64,000 nt of DNA from Candidatus Saccharimonadota bacterium. GTDB lineage: Bacteria > Patescibacteriota > Saccharimonadia > Saccharimonadales > Saccharimonadaceae. How positions within the stretch are numbered: the first letter of the stretch is position 1; the number at the start of each line of letters is the position of its first letter. The DNA is taken from the NCBI GenBank assembly GCA_905373795.1, contig CAJPUO010000003.1:54930-118929 (forward strand). The letters are read 5' to 3'. Below the pieces are notes generated by a model. It did no database searches and was not told where the DNA came from. It saw nothing but the letters and a program-made list of their open reading frames with translations. Shown here piece after piece: positions 1 through 9,271 of this stretch. Both the position numbers and the translations under genes were made by a program.

Positions 1-1110
1 CAAGCTTGCCAGCCCAACGCCAATCAAGCCGCCTAACAAACCAACCCACGCTGCCTCGTAGCGGAACAATTTGCCAATATCGCGGCCGCTCATTCCCAGC
101 GCCTTCATCAACCCAATTTGGCTGGTTCGCTCCAATACTGAAATATACATGGTGTTGATAATCCCGAACACGCTCGCCAGCAGCGCCAAACCGCCAAATC
201 CCGCCAGCGCCGCTTGTGCCGCGTTGACCATGGTGAGCAGCGTTTTGCGTACATCCTGAATTGAGTAGGCGCTGTAATCTTTACTAATTTCGTCTTTCAC
301 GACATCAATATTTTTCTCATCACCAACCGACACCAGAGCCGTCGAATATTCATTTGGCTGGCTTTTATCATGGCTGAATTCGTAAATAGCTTTAGCATCA
401 GCCGTCGAAATCCTCAGCATTGGCTGATAATACAAAATCGTATCCGATTCCTTATCAACCGCAGTAATTTTCAGCGACATCTCCTTAGCAACCTCGCCGC
501 CCTGCTCCGCACTACGCAAACCCAACGTAATCGTCTGTCCAATCGCCGACTGCGCGCCCTTGAAGCCCAGTTGCTTGACATAAGTCTCCGGGATGATAAT
601 CTCGCCCGGCTTTGGCATAAAATTATCCAGCTTGCCCGCCGCCAATTCCGCCCGCGTTTTATCGGCCTTTACTGCTACTTCCAAGGCAAATTTCTTACCA
701 TTACCCGAACTCTGAGCATACGCCACGCCGGCAGTTGAATACGCCGGAGTAACCGTTTGTACATGCGAAATTTTTCGAAGTTTAGTAATATCAGCATCGC
801 TCATTGAATACTTGCTACGACGCGCTACCTTTTGTTTATCCAGCTGTTCTTCGCCAGTCTCTTCCGACGTATTGTACTCTGGCAGTTCTTCTTTCTTCTC
901 TGACTCGATTTTTTTATTGACCATAATCACTTTTTTATCGCCAGCCGCATCAACCATACTATTGGTGTATAACCGACCGCCCTCGCCAGCCATCAGCGCC
1001 AAGCTAATCGTAAACGCCCCGACCGAAATCGCCAGCGCCGTCAAAATCGTCCGGCCTTTTGACTGACGAAGATTCCGCCCCGCCCGCTTGATGATATCAA
1101 TTCTTCTCAT
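1..1110 (-). CDS. ABC transporter permease, FtsX/MacB-like (3' part outside window)
   Basis: Reading leftward from ATG at 1110, the frame stays open for 370 codons to the window edge, so the C-terminus is missing. The N-terminus has a basic start (MRRIDIIKRAGRNLRQSKGR) and a first membrane segment (ILTALAISVGAFTISLALMAG). A large extracytoplasmic domain of about 220 residues follows, then the start of the FtsX core (FGGLALLASVFGIINTMYIS, then RTSQIGLMKALGMSGRDI). This is the MacB/FtsX permease layout, usually paired with an ATP-binding subunit that would lie outside the window. An AAGGAG ribosome site precedes the ATG. The substrate cannot be read from the sequence; peptide, lipid or drug export are possible. 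Confidence 0.85.
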   Translation of the reverse strand, partial: MRRIDIIKRAGRNLRQSKGRTILTALAISVGAFTISLALMAGEGGRLYTNSMVDAAGDKKVIMVNKKIESEKKEELPEYNTSEETGEEQLDKQKVARRSKYSMSDADITKLRKISHVQTVTPAYSTAGVAYAQSSGNGKKFALEVAVKADKTRAELAAGKLDNFMPKPGEIIIPETYVKQLGFKGAQSAIGQTITLGLRSAEQGGEVAKEMSLKITAVDKESDTILYYQPMLRISTADAKAIYEFSHDKSQPNEYSTALVSVGDEKNIDVVKDEISKDYSAYSIQDVRKTLLTMVNAAQAALAGFGGLALLASVFGIINTMYISVLERTSQIGLMKALGMSGRDIGKLFRYEAAWVGLLGGLIGVGLASL

Positions 1111-1129
1111 GCTATGCTCCTTGTATTTT

Positions 1130-1188
1130 CATTATACATAGTACTATGTTATACAAGGTACTATAAAAAGTCAAGTACTTTTCTATAG
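1130..1188 (-). promoter_or_regulatory. Promoter with palindromic operator-like element before the ABC permease
   Basis: On the minus strand a TATAAT -10 box sits about 20 nt before the permease ATG. It overlaps a perfect 14-bp palindrome (ACATAGTACTATGT, 1136-1149). The element ATAGTAC-NN-TGTATAA occurs twice as an imperfect direct repeat about 18 bp apart. This would suit a dimeric repressor blocking RNA polymerase. PadR-type regulators often control ABC exporters through similar sites, but no regulator gene is in view, so the regulator family is a guess. Confidence 0.5.
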
Positions 1189-1208
1189 TTTACTATTCAA
1201 ACAACAAT

Positions 1209-1799
1209 TTACCCCTTTGACTTCTTCGATTTTTTAGTTTTCTTATTTTTAGATTTATTCTTCAACTTTACCGGCTTGACAGCACTATAATATATGTAAT
1301 CTTCGTCTATTATATCCGCCATACGCACCGCTGCGTCATAAAACACTGGATCGCCCCATACGGCAATCTCTCCATTTTCATCATAGTCAACAACCGCCGC
1401 AATTATCACTTGATGTTGTCTACTATCAAGCTCTTCCCACGCCTCTTCTTGGTCCGTAAAATCAATTTCTTTCGCTCTATCGACAATGTCAAATCGCCCA
1501 TTATACCATCGGCAATCTGCCACGATTCCCTGCTGCAACTCTCCTTTGTCATTTCGCACCCACACGCTCGTAAATATGACCGTTTCGTCATCTGACGGAT
1601 CAGCCACCTCAAGCGGCTTTACCGGCTGCCGCGCATCAACAGCCAATCTATCCTGTGCCTTATCAATATACATCACCTCTTGCGGCTCAACAAACGGCTC
1701 AATATCAAGTGTGCATGGCGTTTCAACTGGCAACGTCTCAATCGTTATTTGCCGCAACCGCTCAGGAACGCCGTCAGTCTCATGCTTTTTATTAGGCAT
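1209..1799 (-). CDS. Hypothetical acidic protein with lysine-rich tail
   Basis: 196 aa, family not recognised. No signal peptide or membrane segment is visible. The body is acidic and the last 20 residues are almost all lysine, serine and asparagine (LKNKSKNKKTKKSKKSKG), giving a strongly polarised charge. The central part (SVWVRNDKGELQQGIVADC) looks like a small beta-rich domain. A GGGAG ribosome site lies just before the ATG and a TATACT -10 box about 50 nt upstream, so it appears separately transcribed. A cytoplasmic nucleic-acid or membrane-surface binding role would fit the tail, but that is only inference. Confidence 0.6.
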   Translation of the reverse strand: MPNKKHETDGVPERLRQITIETLPVETPCTLDIEPFVEPQEVMYIDKAQDRLAVDARQPVKPLEVADPSDDETVIFTSVWVRNDKGELQQGIVADCRWYNGRFDIVDRAKEIDFTDQEEAWEELDSRQHQVIIAAVVDYDENGEIAVWGDPVFYDAAVRMADIIDEDYIYYSAVKPVKLKNKSKNKKTKKSKKSKG

Positions 1800-1858
1800 A
1801 TCATCTCCCTGCCCACCACTACATTAATTATCAGAATTTTTTCCTAGTATATCACGGC

Positions 1859-1876
1859 AGGGCGTTTACCCGCCCT
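1859..1876 (-). terminator. Short GC hairpin after the PP2C gene
   Basis: AGGGCG and CGCCCT pair around a six-base loop, about 23 nt beyond the stop of the PP2C gene. There is no clear U-tract on the minus strand, so termination is only suggested. Confidence 0.3.
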
Positions 1877-1898
1877 ACTCCTCATCATAATTCGCTTA

Positions 1899-2918
1899 TC
1901 ACCGAAATTCAACCATCGCAACAGTTGCATCATCCTGGGGCGGCGCTTCAAATGGCCAACGAACTGGCCGCGAAAGTAGCGCTCCAGCTATAGCTGTCAT
2001 GCTAATCTTTTGTTTCGGTAGCAAATGAGCTGATTCTAAATAGGGCTTGATAACTTCTCGCCAAATTAGCCAGTTAGTATCTCTAAGAGTGTATTGATCT
2101 GGATCAAGCAATCCCTTACTCACCCAATCCTCACATACCCTACCCAGATTATCAGTACTTGCTGCGACTTCCCTTTCACACAACTTCCGCGCCTTATCTG
2201 AGCGTAAAGCATCTCTAATTTCTTTTTCCAGATTCGGGTACAAGTCTTTAACTTGTTCAAATAGCGGCCATTCTTCCATTGCCGCAGCCAGGTGGTATGT
2301 CTCTAAAGATCCATGCTCTACAACCCAAGCTCCATCGGTCATCAGAAATAATCTATCTCCTGGATATAATTCACGACACGCGTAATCATCAGATATCCGT
2401 TCTGATAATCTACCAGGAACCTCACACGAGCCTAAATAGTTTAACGGGTCCCCAAACTCGTCTCGCTGAGGCTCAGCAATATATGGATACTCATCATCGG
2501 CACCCTCTTGATATAACGCTACCGCCGTGTCACCAGCGTTCGCCACTGTTACCTTCCCGTCAGTGATACGCATAACGGCACCAACACAAACTCCAGCATC
2601 TTTATTCATACTCACCGCTTCACGCGCACCTTGTAGCGCCTCAGAAACATCGCCACCACCCAACCTAAAATACTGTTTCACAGCTTCACACGCTAATCTC
2701 GCCGCCAATCGCGGAGACCCGATATCATCTGCACCACCCGCTCCATCGAATAGTCCGATAGCATTATATTCTGGCACAATCACGCCAGCATCGTCGCCAA
2801 CCTGTAAAATGCTACAGGCGTCATTGGGATCATCAAGATATTGTATGGTTTCAGAGTAACACGCCCGACCTGCCATCGCTACTGAACTACCGTTTTCAAA
2901 TTTCACTGTCAAACTCAT
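1899..2918 (-). CDS. PP2C-type serine/threonine protein phosphatase
   Basis: 339 aa with metal-dependent phosphatase (PPM/PP2C) motifs in order: GLFDGAGG near residue 55, in place of the usual VxDGhGG; ANAGDT near 127; LMTDGAW near 192; DDATVAMVEF at the extreme C-terminus. The aspartates that normally hold the two metal ions are present. It should dephosphorylate Ser/Thr in cytoplasmic targets. Insertions between the GDT and TDG motifs make it longer than minimal bacterial PP2C. Its first 23 bases overlap the end of the upstream CNNM/CorC-like gene, so the two are probably co-translated. No partner kinase is visible in the window. Confidence 0.85.
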   Translation of the reverse strand: MSLTVKFENGSSVAMAGRACYSETIQYLDDPNDACSILQVGDDAGVIVPEYNAIGLFDGAGGADDIGSPRLAARLACEAVKQYFRLGGGDVSEALQGAREAVSMNKDAGVCVGAVMRITDGKVTVANAGDTAVALYQEGADDEYPYIAEPQRDEFGDPLNYLGSCEVPGRLSERISDDYACRELYPGDRLFLMTDGAWVVEHGSLETYHLAAAMEEWPLFEQVKDLYPNLEKEIRDALRSDKARKLCEREVAASTDNLGRVCEDWVSKGLLDPDQYTLRDTNWLIWREVIKPYLESAHLLPKQKISMTAIAGALLSRPVRWPFEAPPQDDATVAMVEFR

Positions 2919-3855
2919 CTTCGATCTCCTGCTTCAAAATCTCCTCGATCACGTCTTCCAGGGTGATAATCCCCATCTGTTGATCCTCTGGATCAACCAC
3001 CACGAACAAATGACTGCGCGTCTGGATAAATCGGCTCAGCACAGTATCAAGGTGTGAGCGCGCATCAATATCATGGATCTTATCGTGGTACACCTGACTA
3101 ACTGGTAGTGGCAGCTCCTGTCCCACCAAATCTTTTACGTACAATAATCCAACAAACGTTCCATCAGATTGAACTGGAATTCGCGAGTGCCCCGCGTGTT
3201 TAATTTGCGCCAGTAACGTTGCGTCCAGCTCATCATCCAAATTCACCGTAAACACCTCACTCATCGGCGTTACCAAATCACCAGCCGTCTTTTTACTAAA
3301 TTGCAGCGCTCCCGCCGCGATCCGACTTTCGTCATAGTCAACCGGGCTATCCGACCGCTCAGCATGTTCATGAATAATCTGCTCTAGCTCTTGGTGTGAG
3401 TACAGCTGTGGCGCTTCCTTGCCCACCCAGCGATTGAGCAGCTTAGACATCGGCCGGGCCAGCGGCCAAAATAGCACATAAATCACATCCAGCAGCCAAA
3501 AGAAATGCCGTACAAAACGATAACCGCGCTGCGTAAAAATCGCCTGCGGCAAAATCTCGCCAAACATCGTGATCAGTAATGTAGCAATCAACCCGCCAAT
3601 CACGCCGTTCGTCATATTGCCCAGTAGAATTGACATCGCCGTATTGACGCCAACATTACCCAGTAAAATACAAAAGATCAGATAGTAGCCGTCCTTACGG
3701 TAGCGATAGACCCGGGTAGCGATCGCATCACCCTGCCTGGCCTTGCGCCGCAAATCATCCGGCCGCGCCATCATCAACCCAATATTAAGTCCCGAAAACG
3801 ACCCCGACAGCACCAACAGCACTGCCGCCATCGCCAATAATAAAACATCAGACAC
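2896..3855 (-). CDS. CNNM/CorC (HlyC) family membrane protein with CBS pair
   Basis: 319 aa. The N-terminal DUF21/CNNM membrane domain (residues about 1-150) contains SGLNIGLMM, ILLGNVGVNTAMSILL and TMFGEILPQAIF, the hallmark segments of this family. A CBS pair follows (about 190-315), with VTPMSEVFTVNLDDELD at its start and GIITLEDVIEEIL near its end. The usual C-terminal CorC/HlyC transporter-associated domain is absent, since the protein stops right after CBS2 (EIEDEFDSEI). Members are linked to Mg2+ or other divalent metal efflux, with nucleotide sensing by the CBS module. It overlaps the PP2C gene downstream and follows the DUF2207 gene by 2 nt. Confidence 0.9.
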   Translation of the reverse strand: MSDVLLLAMAAVLLVLSGSFSGLNIGLMMARPDDLRRKARQGDAIATRVYRYRKDGYYLIFCILLGNVGVNTAMSILLGNMTNGVIGGLIATLLITMFGEILPQAIFTQRGYRFVRHFFWLLDVIYVLFWPLARPMSKLLNRWVGKEAPQLYSHQELEQIIHEHAERSDSPVDYDESRIAAGALQFSKKTAGDLVTPMSEVFTVNLDDELDATLLAQIKHAGHSRIPVQSDGTFVGLLYVKDLVGQELPLPVSQVYHDKIHDIDARSHLDTVLSRFIQTRSHLFVVVDPEDQQMGIITLEDVIEEILKQEIEDEFDSEI

Positions 3856-3857
3856 GG

Positions 3858-5612
3858 TTACCAGCCGCCGCCTCCTCCGCCGCCTCCTCCGCCGCCAACG
3901 AAGCCGCCGCCAGTTGAACCGCCAGAGGTTGATGAGCAGTCGCTGGCGCTACTAGCCACGCTTGACAGACTGTTCATTCCAGCCGCAAATGCCGCCGCAT
4001 TAAACGCGCCCTGGCCGCTGTACCAATCCGGCTGCTCACCGACTTGCTCATAGTACTTACCCAGCTGCTCACTCCACTCTTTTTCCTGTCCAAACAACAC
4101 CGCGTATGGTAATACCCTCTCATACAATTTCACCAATTGTTTCTCATCAGCCGTATCAATCTTCACTTTTTCCGCGCCCTCAGGACTCTGAAGCATCCGT
4201 AAACGCTCGGTCTCAGCCGCACCTATATACATCTTTAACCCTGACAAATACCGCCTGAGTGCTAAGCCCTCATCAGTCAGCGACCAACCAAACGATAATG
4301 AAAATAACATTGCTGCCACTGCCAGTAAAAGCGGCGACAGCAGCAATACACCAATAATACCAATCTCCAGCGCCCATCTTTGTACGGCTCGTTTATTAGC
4401 TGGCTTTTGCTCGCACAAACCATATTTGCCGCATACCAAATTCTTCAAATTCCTATCATCATCGCGTGTCCGCGCCGCATATGACATACTATTCTGCAGT
4501 TTTTTTAGATTCAGCCGCTGGCCTGGATTTGGCATCGACGAGCCAAACATATCCCTAACAATCTCGCATTCCTCAGGTCGCAACTCTTTCAAATCTTTGA
4601 CAATTTCAATTTCGTACTGCACAGGCCGGAAAAACGATGTCTTCTTCATTTCGTATAGTTTGATATAGTGCCGCACCGCCAAGTCCAGCATCTGGGCTAC
4701 CTTCGCCGAGCCCTTGACCATCAAGGCGTCATATTTTTTCAGGATATACGCTGAAGCCAGCACGCTCGCTTGATTCGGCGGTAGATATTCTGGCGGAATT
4801 GGCTTTAATTCATTTTTCCTACCAAACAACCGCCGATATCGCCAACTGCACCAGATCATCAAAATAACCGCCAAAATACTTGCCGGTATCTGTACCATTG
4901 CCCAAATTTTTATCAGCCTCTCAATCAACGACTCCTGATATCCAGCAAACGTACCGCTATTAAAACCAACTGCCATCGTTATACCTTCCCGGCGGTTCAG
5001 CCGGCTCACATTCGTAACAGTCTCACCCTTATCACCGCTGACATTACACCGTTTAGTTGAGCCGTACCTGCCGACATAACAGAATAGTTCGCCGCGCTGC
5101 GCTGCCTGAAGCGACCGGTCAATTTTCATTGACACTCGCACATTTTCCATTGGTACGCGCCACTCATTACCGATGACATCCCAGTAAAACTCATCACGGC
5201 CCGTATCTTTATAATGCTTAGTCACATCGCGCTGAGTAAATTTGATGATATAGGTTTTTTCGCCCCTGACGTAGGTGTCCTTATCACCAATCCGCAGTTC
5301 ATTGCCATTCCAAGAATGCTTCAGCGACGCACCCCGCTCATCAGTCACCGACTTTATAGAAAAGCTCGTTGAATGCCCATCGTAATTTCTCACAAATATC
5401 GGCGCGATACCGTGATTTTGATTCGGTGGAAAATTAGCAGTAATTCGCCACGTCGCCGCCAAAGTTGAACGATTCTCTCTGTCGCGGCCCAATGAATACT
5501 CCGCATCAAATTTAGTAATCGTAAAATTATCCGTCTGCGCCGCAAACGCCGACTGACCAGATCCAACTAATAAAGATCCAGCGATTAGTATCCCCAATAT
5601 AAGTCGCTTCAT
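3858..5612 (-). CDS. DUF2207 membrane protein with polyglycine tail
   Basis: 584 aa. A signal peptide (LILGILIAGSLLVGSGQSAFA) is followed by an extracellular beta-rich DUF2207 domain of about 200 residues. Then come a membrane helix (MVQIPASILAVILMIWCSW), a cytoplasmic domain and two more helices near residue 415. The tail reads GGGFVGGGGGGGGGGGW, the glycine run with final Trp typical of DUF2207 proteins. Function is unknown in all bacteria. The start is an extended -10 (TGGTATAAT at 5619-5627) exactly six bases from the ATG, implying a leaderless mRNA. Confidence 0.85.
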   Translation of the reverse strand: MKRLILGILIAGSLLVGSGQSAFAAQTDNFTITKFDAEYSLGRDRENRSTLAATWRITANFPPNQNHGIAPIFVRNYDGHSTSFSIKSVTDERGASLKHSWNGNELRIGDKDTYVRGEKTYIIKFTQRDVTKHYKDTGRDEFYWDVIGNEWRVPMENVRVSMKIDRSLQAAQRGELFCYVGRYGSTKRCNVSGDKGETVTNVSRLNRREGITMAVGFNSGTFAGYQESLIERLIKIWAMVQIPASILAVILMIWCSWRYRRLFGRKNELKPIPPEYLPPNQASVLASAYILKKYDALMVKGSAKVAQMLDLAVRHYIKLYEMKKTSFFRPVQYEIEIVKDLKELRPEECEIVRDMFGSSMPNPGQRLNLKKLQNSMSYAARTRDDDRNLKNLVCGKYGLCEQKPANKRAVQRWALEIGIIGVLLLSPLLLAVAAMLFSLSFGWSLTDEGLALRRYLSGLKMYIGAAETERLRMLQSPEGAEKVKIDTADEKQLVKLYERVLPYAVLFGQEKEWSEQLGKYYEQVGEQPDWYSGQGAFNAAAFAAGMNSLSSVASSASDCSSTSGGSTGGGFVGGGGGGGGGGGW

Positions 5613-5710
5613 ACGCCTATTATACCAGGAAAAATCTTAAAAGAAGCAACAATTTACCTTACCCCAACCTGTTAAATAGTAAAAACATCATATTATGGTA
5701 TAATAAAAAA
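5613..5710. promoter_or_regulatory. Divergent leaderless promoters for DUF2207 and glycosyltransferase genes
   Basis: Both promoters carry TGGTATAAT. On the minus strand TATAAT lies at 5619-5624 with six bases to the ATG at 5612. On the plus strand TATAAT lies at 5699-5704 with six bases to the ATG at 5711. Transcription starting seven bases after the -10 would begin on the A of each ATG. No Shine-Dalgarno sequence fits either start. Confidence 0.7.
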
Positions 5711-7108
5711 ATGCGTTATAAAACGACTACCAGAATCCCGTTCGAGTTGCCTTCCTCTAGTAAACAAGGCCTCTCAGATGCACCCAAGGACACTGCTGAG
5801 GCTGCTGTTGCTTTCTATACCGACAAGCGTGCTAGCAATACACTACCCTCAGATATGTATACCCTTACCAACTTTGACGAATTAAAACGTTACATACAGG
5901 TACGAAGCGACTATATGCAGAAACAAATTCGCTCCAACCAAGAAAAGATTGAGCCAATTAGTAAACAGCCTGCCAACACTGGCATGACGATTTGTGTACC
6001 GGTAGCAATTCGGCACGAAACACCAGAAACGATTGAGCGGCTAATGAAGCAATTAACGGCAGCAAGTGCTTGCGTTGAAAATGGTATCCACGTCGTTGTT
6101 TGGGCGAACGCCAAAGCCACGCCCTCCCAAAAACAATTTACGCAAAAACAGTGCAAACCGCTATACGACCGCTTGCGGCAACAATTCACGAGCTTCAACT
6201 CAGATGCGATGACAATTAGCACAGCATTTGAAGTTATCTGCACCGACGGCTTTATTATGAATGTCGTTCGTAATAATTTCATGGAGGCTGTCATCGCGCG
6301 ACTCATGGATGGCGAGATCGACATTGACCACCCTATATTATGGCTTGACGCCGACACAACTCGTATCCGTCCCAACACGCTACGAACGGTTCAACAAGAT
6401 ATCAAAAAGCATCCTTTCGGATTTTGCCATCCCGACATTGATTATTCGCTGGAATGGCTTGAAGGGATTCGTCCGCAAGATTGGGACGCATACAGTAAGC
6501 TTTTGTTTGTGGACGAAATGGTACGACGCGCTTTCAGAAGAGTGGCTTGCCAGCGGTTTAGCTCTGAAAATTCAATCGAAGATCGAATTTATGCGGAAGA
6601 AAGCGGACTGGCATTTCCTCTTTCTACATATCTGGCATCGGGCGGTCTTTATCCAGAAGACTTAATGGGTGAAAGTTCTCATTTACGACGACGCTATATG
6701 AGATATGGAGCAAAATTTCTTAGAAAACTATATAGACCAGAGATAACTAACCCGCATCTGGATGATATACGGTGGCTAGATGCCTCAGGTATCGGTATCG
6801 AAACTTCAGCTCGCCGCGTTCATCACACCCTACATAAGCAGCCTATCGGAAGTACTGCTTTTAGTCGTGCACAAGACGCCAATTATACCTTATCAACAGA
6901 GCAAGAAGAATTTTTACATGATCAAGCGCCTAACACCGACAGAATAGAAACCCTAGCTCGCATTATTCTCACAAGAAAACGAGGCGTCGCAGATGAAGAA
7001 TTGCAGCAGGACGCTAGAAAACGCGTCGAAAGGATGCTTAGAAACCGCGCTCTCGGTTTTAACCTGCCAGAAGAGTTCTTTAAGAATATCTCAACTTATG
7101 AAGACTAA
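5711..7108 (+). CDS. Putative GT-A fold glycosyltransferase
   Basis: 465 aa, soluble. The central part looks like a GT-A glycosyltransferase. A beta strand (GMTICVPVAIRHE) opens the nucleotide-binding fold. ARLMDGEIDIDHPILWLDAD then gives a DxD-type motif (DAD, near residue 214) for metal and sugar nucleotide. Residues 1-95 and the C-terminal 100 residues are not recognised and are rich in charged helices. A role in surface glycan or glycoprotein synthesis would fit but is inferred from the fold only. It is a plus-strand gene flanked by minus-strand genes. Its codon use resembles its neighbours. Confidence 0.5.
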   Translation: MRYKTTTRIPFELPSSSKQGLSDAPKDTAEAAVAFYTDKRASNTLPSDMYTLTNFDELKRYIQVRSDYMQKQIRSNQEKIEPISKQPANTGMTICVPVAIRHETPETIERLMKQLTAASACVENGIHVVVWANAKATPSQKQFTQKQCKPLYDRLRQQFTSFNSDAMTISTAFEVICTDGFIMNVVRNNFMEAVIARLMDGEIDIDHPILWLDADTTRIRPNTLRTVQQDIKKHPFGFCHPDIDYSLEWLEGIRPQDWDAYSKLLFVDEMVRRAFRRVACQRFSSENSIEDRIYAEESGLAFPLSTYLASGGLYPEDLMGESSHLRRRYMRYGAKFLRKLYRPEITNPHLDDIRWLDASGIGIETSARRVHHTLHKQPIGSTAFSRAQDANYTLSTEQEEFLHDQAPNTDRIETLARIILTRKRGVADEELQQDARKRVERMLRNRALGFNLPEEFFKNISTYED

Positions 7109-7132
7109 TAGCAGGGCTGGAGGTTCTTATTA

Positions 7133-8635
7133 CTACAACTTCACTTCTGGATAAATTGCCCGCGTCGTCTCGTCAATCTCGCTTCTTAGCTGTGGGAATG
7201 GCACGCCCTCGCGGGCAGTTACGCCTTCAAAAATCCAAAATACCCGTTCAGAATAACCCCAGCCGCAAGCTGGCGGCATACCGTATTCCAACATTTCCAC
7301 GAAGTCAATATCCAGCATCATCGCCTCGTCATCGCCTGCATCGCGCATCTGTTGCTGCTCAACAAAGCGATTCAACTGATCAATCGGGTCATTCAGCTCA
7401 GAAAAACCATTGCCCAGCTCCGACCCGGCAATAATCGGCTGGAAACGCTCCACTGTCTGCGGATTGTCGGGGTTGGTCTTGGAAAGCGGACTGACGAACT
7501 TCGGCGTATTCACCAACCACACCGGCCCAGCCACATCTTTACGAATATTCTTCCATAATTTATCAATACTGCGCGGAATGGAATCGGTCTTCTCCACTTC
7601 CAAGCCATGTTCTTTTAACTTGGCAGCTACCTCTTCAATCGTTGTATTATACACATCAATTCCATAGTGCTTGTTGATCACCTCAGCGTAGTCCCAAACC
7701 TCCCATTCGCCGCTCATATCCACCGTGAACCGGCCCAGCTGAAACTGCAGCGTACCAAACGTTTCCTGCAGAACATATTTATACATCGCCTCCATAAAGC
7801 GCATGCCCTGTTTCCAATCCCAATACGCGGCGTACCACTCCATGGCAATGTGCTCTGGCAAGTGCTCATCGGAATAATTCTCATTGCGAAAACGCGGCCC
7901 GAGGTCATACACCTTCTCAAACCCAGCACCAATCAACCGCTTCAGCGGCAGCTCGTGAGAAATACGCAGGTAAAACTGCTGATTATCCAGCGCATCCATA
8001 TGTGTCACAAACGGGTTAGCATCAGCGCCGCCAGTGGTATGTTCCAATACCGGCACATTCACCTCGGTAAAGCCGTGGCTATTTAGATAATCACGCGTCG
8101 CCTGCCAAAACTTGCTACGGCGAACAAACCGCTGGCGCACCTCTGGATTGACATTCATGTCAACGTAGCGGCGGCGGAAACGCTCTTCTTTATTCTCCAG
8201 CTTCTCCGGCATCGGCCTGAGCGACTTGGTTAGCAATCGCAGCTCATGCACGCCAACTGACTTTTCGCCAGTCTGCGTTGTCGTCATCACTCCGCGCGCC
8301 TCAACAAAATCACCCGTATCCAAAAGCTTCAGCTGTTTCATACCCAATACACCGCGGCTAGCGTCCAATTCTGCCACATCATCGCGCTGCAAATATAGCT
8401 GCACCTCACCAGACTGATCGCGCAGCTTAATGAAGGCTAGTTTGCCAAAACTACGAATCGAAACGATACGCCCCGCCACAACCACTTCCTGACCCGCCAG
8501 TTCATCATAGCGCACCAAAACCTCGCCGCAGCCATGCGTCCGCTCCGACCGCGCCGGATACGGATCAACGCCTAATTCACGCAGGGTTTCTAATTTTCGC
8601 AAACGTTCATTTCGATAATCTTGTAGTGTCGCCAT
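7133..8635 (-). CDS. lysS: Lysyl-tRNA synthetase, class II
   Basis: 500 aa, normal LysRS length. An N-terminal OB-fold anticodon-binding domain (about 50-150, with GRIVSIRSFGKLAFIKLRD) is followed by a class II catalytic core. Motif 2 is visible as GPRFRNENYSDEHLPEHIAM. The motif 3 region reads PPACGWGYSERVFWIFEG, one residue shorter and less Gly/Asp-rich than the usual GLGIGIDRL. The active-site arginine is kept. It charges tRNA-Lys in the cytoplasm. The TGGTATAAT promoter lies ten bases from the ATG, leaving a leader of only three or four bases. Confidence 0.95.
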   Translation of the reverse strand: MATLQDYRNERLRKLETLRELGVDPYPARSERTHGCGEVLVRYDELAGQEVVVAGRIVSIRSFGKLAFIKLRDQSGEVQLYLQRDDVAELDASRGVLGMKQLKLLDTGDFVEARGVMTTTQTGEKSVGVHELRLLTKSLRPMPEKLENKEERFRRRYVDMNVNPEVRQRFVRRSKFWQATRDYLNSHGFTEVNVPVLEHTTGGADANPFVTHMDALDNQQFYLRISHELPLKRLIGAGFEKVYDLGPRFRNENYSDEHLPEHIAMEWYAAYWDWKQGMRFMEAMYKYVLQETFGTLQFQLGRFTVDMSGEWEVWDYAEVINKHYGIDVYNTTIEEVAAKLKEHGLEVEKTDSIPRSIDKLWKNIRKDVAGPVWLVNTPKFVSPLSKTNPDNPQTVERFQPIIAGSELGNGFSELNDPIDQLNRFVEQQQMRDAGDDEAMMLDIDFVEMLEYGMPPACGWGYSERVFWIFEGVTAREGVPFPQLRSEIDETTRAIYPEVKL

Positions 8636-8695
8636 AACAGAGATAATTATACCACACTCACTTGAGCCATGAACCGATGAGAACTAAAAGTCATC

Positions 8696-9151
8696 TTACG
8701 ATATCGACTTAACGATATAAATCATTTCTGCCTTCGGTGTCTTAATCTTCACCTCGTCGCCAACTTTCTTGCCCATCAACTCCTTGCCAATTGGCGATTC
8801 GTTAGAAATCTTGCCCGCCAAAGGATCAGCTTCCACCGGCCCGACCACTGTGTAAGTAACCGTCTTATCAGACGATTGCAACTCTACCGTACTCCCCAAA
8901 ACTACCGCCGAGCCATCACTCGACTGAATTATTTCGGCGTTCTGCAAAATTTCTTCAATTTCAGCAATCCTAGTCTCGACCAGGCCCTGCTCTTTACGAG
9001 CAGCGTCATATTCCGCATTCTCCCTCAAATCGCCAAAATCACGCGCAACTGCAATTTTCTCGGCAATCTCGCCGCGCCGGCTTTTTAGATCTGTCAATTC
9101 TACCTCTAAATCACCCTTGCCTTTTTCTGTAATCTGGTACGTCTTTTTCAT
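8696..9151 (-). CDS. greA: Transcription elongation factor GreA
   Basis: 151 aa from the chosen start. The N-terminal coiled coil carries LKSRRGEIAEKIAVARDFGDLRENAEYD, with the acidic tip residues that enter the RNA polymerase secondary channel. The C-terminal FKBP-like domain ends in NESPIGKELMGKKVGDEVKI. GreA rescues backtracked polymerase by stimulating transcript cleavage. An ATG at 9172 would add seven residues, but AAGGGG sits five to six bases before the ATG at 9151 and the family normally begins MKKTYQ, so 9151 is preferred. Two NrdR-box-like palindromes lie just upstream. Confidence 0.95.
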   Translation of the reverse strand: MKKTYQITEKGKGDLEVELTDLKSRRGEIAEKIAVARDFGDLRENAEYDAARKEQGLVETRIAEIEEILQNAEIIQSSDGSAVVLGSTVELQSSDKTVTYTVVGPVEADPLAGKISNESPIGKELMGKKVGDEVKIKTPKAEMIYIVKSIS

Positions 9152-9165
9152 TAGATTCCCCTTAA

Positions 9166-9213
9166 CTTTCATATATAGCGTGTATAATCAACGAAAAACA
9201 CTATATATAGCGT
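9166..9213 (-). promoter_or_regulatory. Tandem NrdR-box-like palindromes upstream of greA
   Basis: ACACTATATATAGCGT at 9198-9213 matches the NrdR-box consensus (acaCwAtATaTwgtgt) in all but one position. A second, half-conserved copy (CATATATAGCGT) ends at 9181, exactly 32 bp away. Paired NrdR boxes are usually spaced close to whole helical turns. A possible -10 (TTATAC) lies between them, so binding would occlude the greA promoter. AT-rich chance similarity cannot be excluded. Confidence 0.35.
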
Positions 9214-9271
9214 TCATTTACCTTTTCAATCCCTACGAGTATACCAATCACCGCCTAGGCTGTCAATGCTC

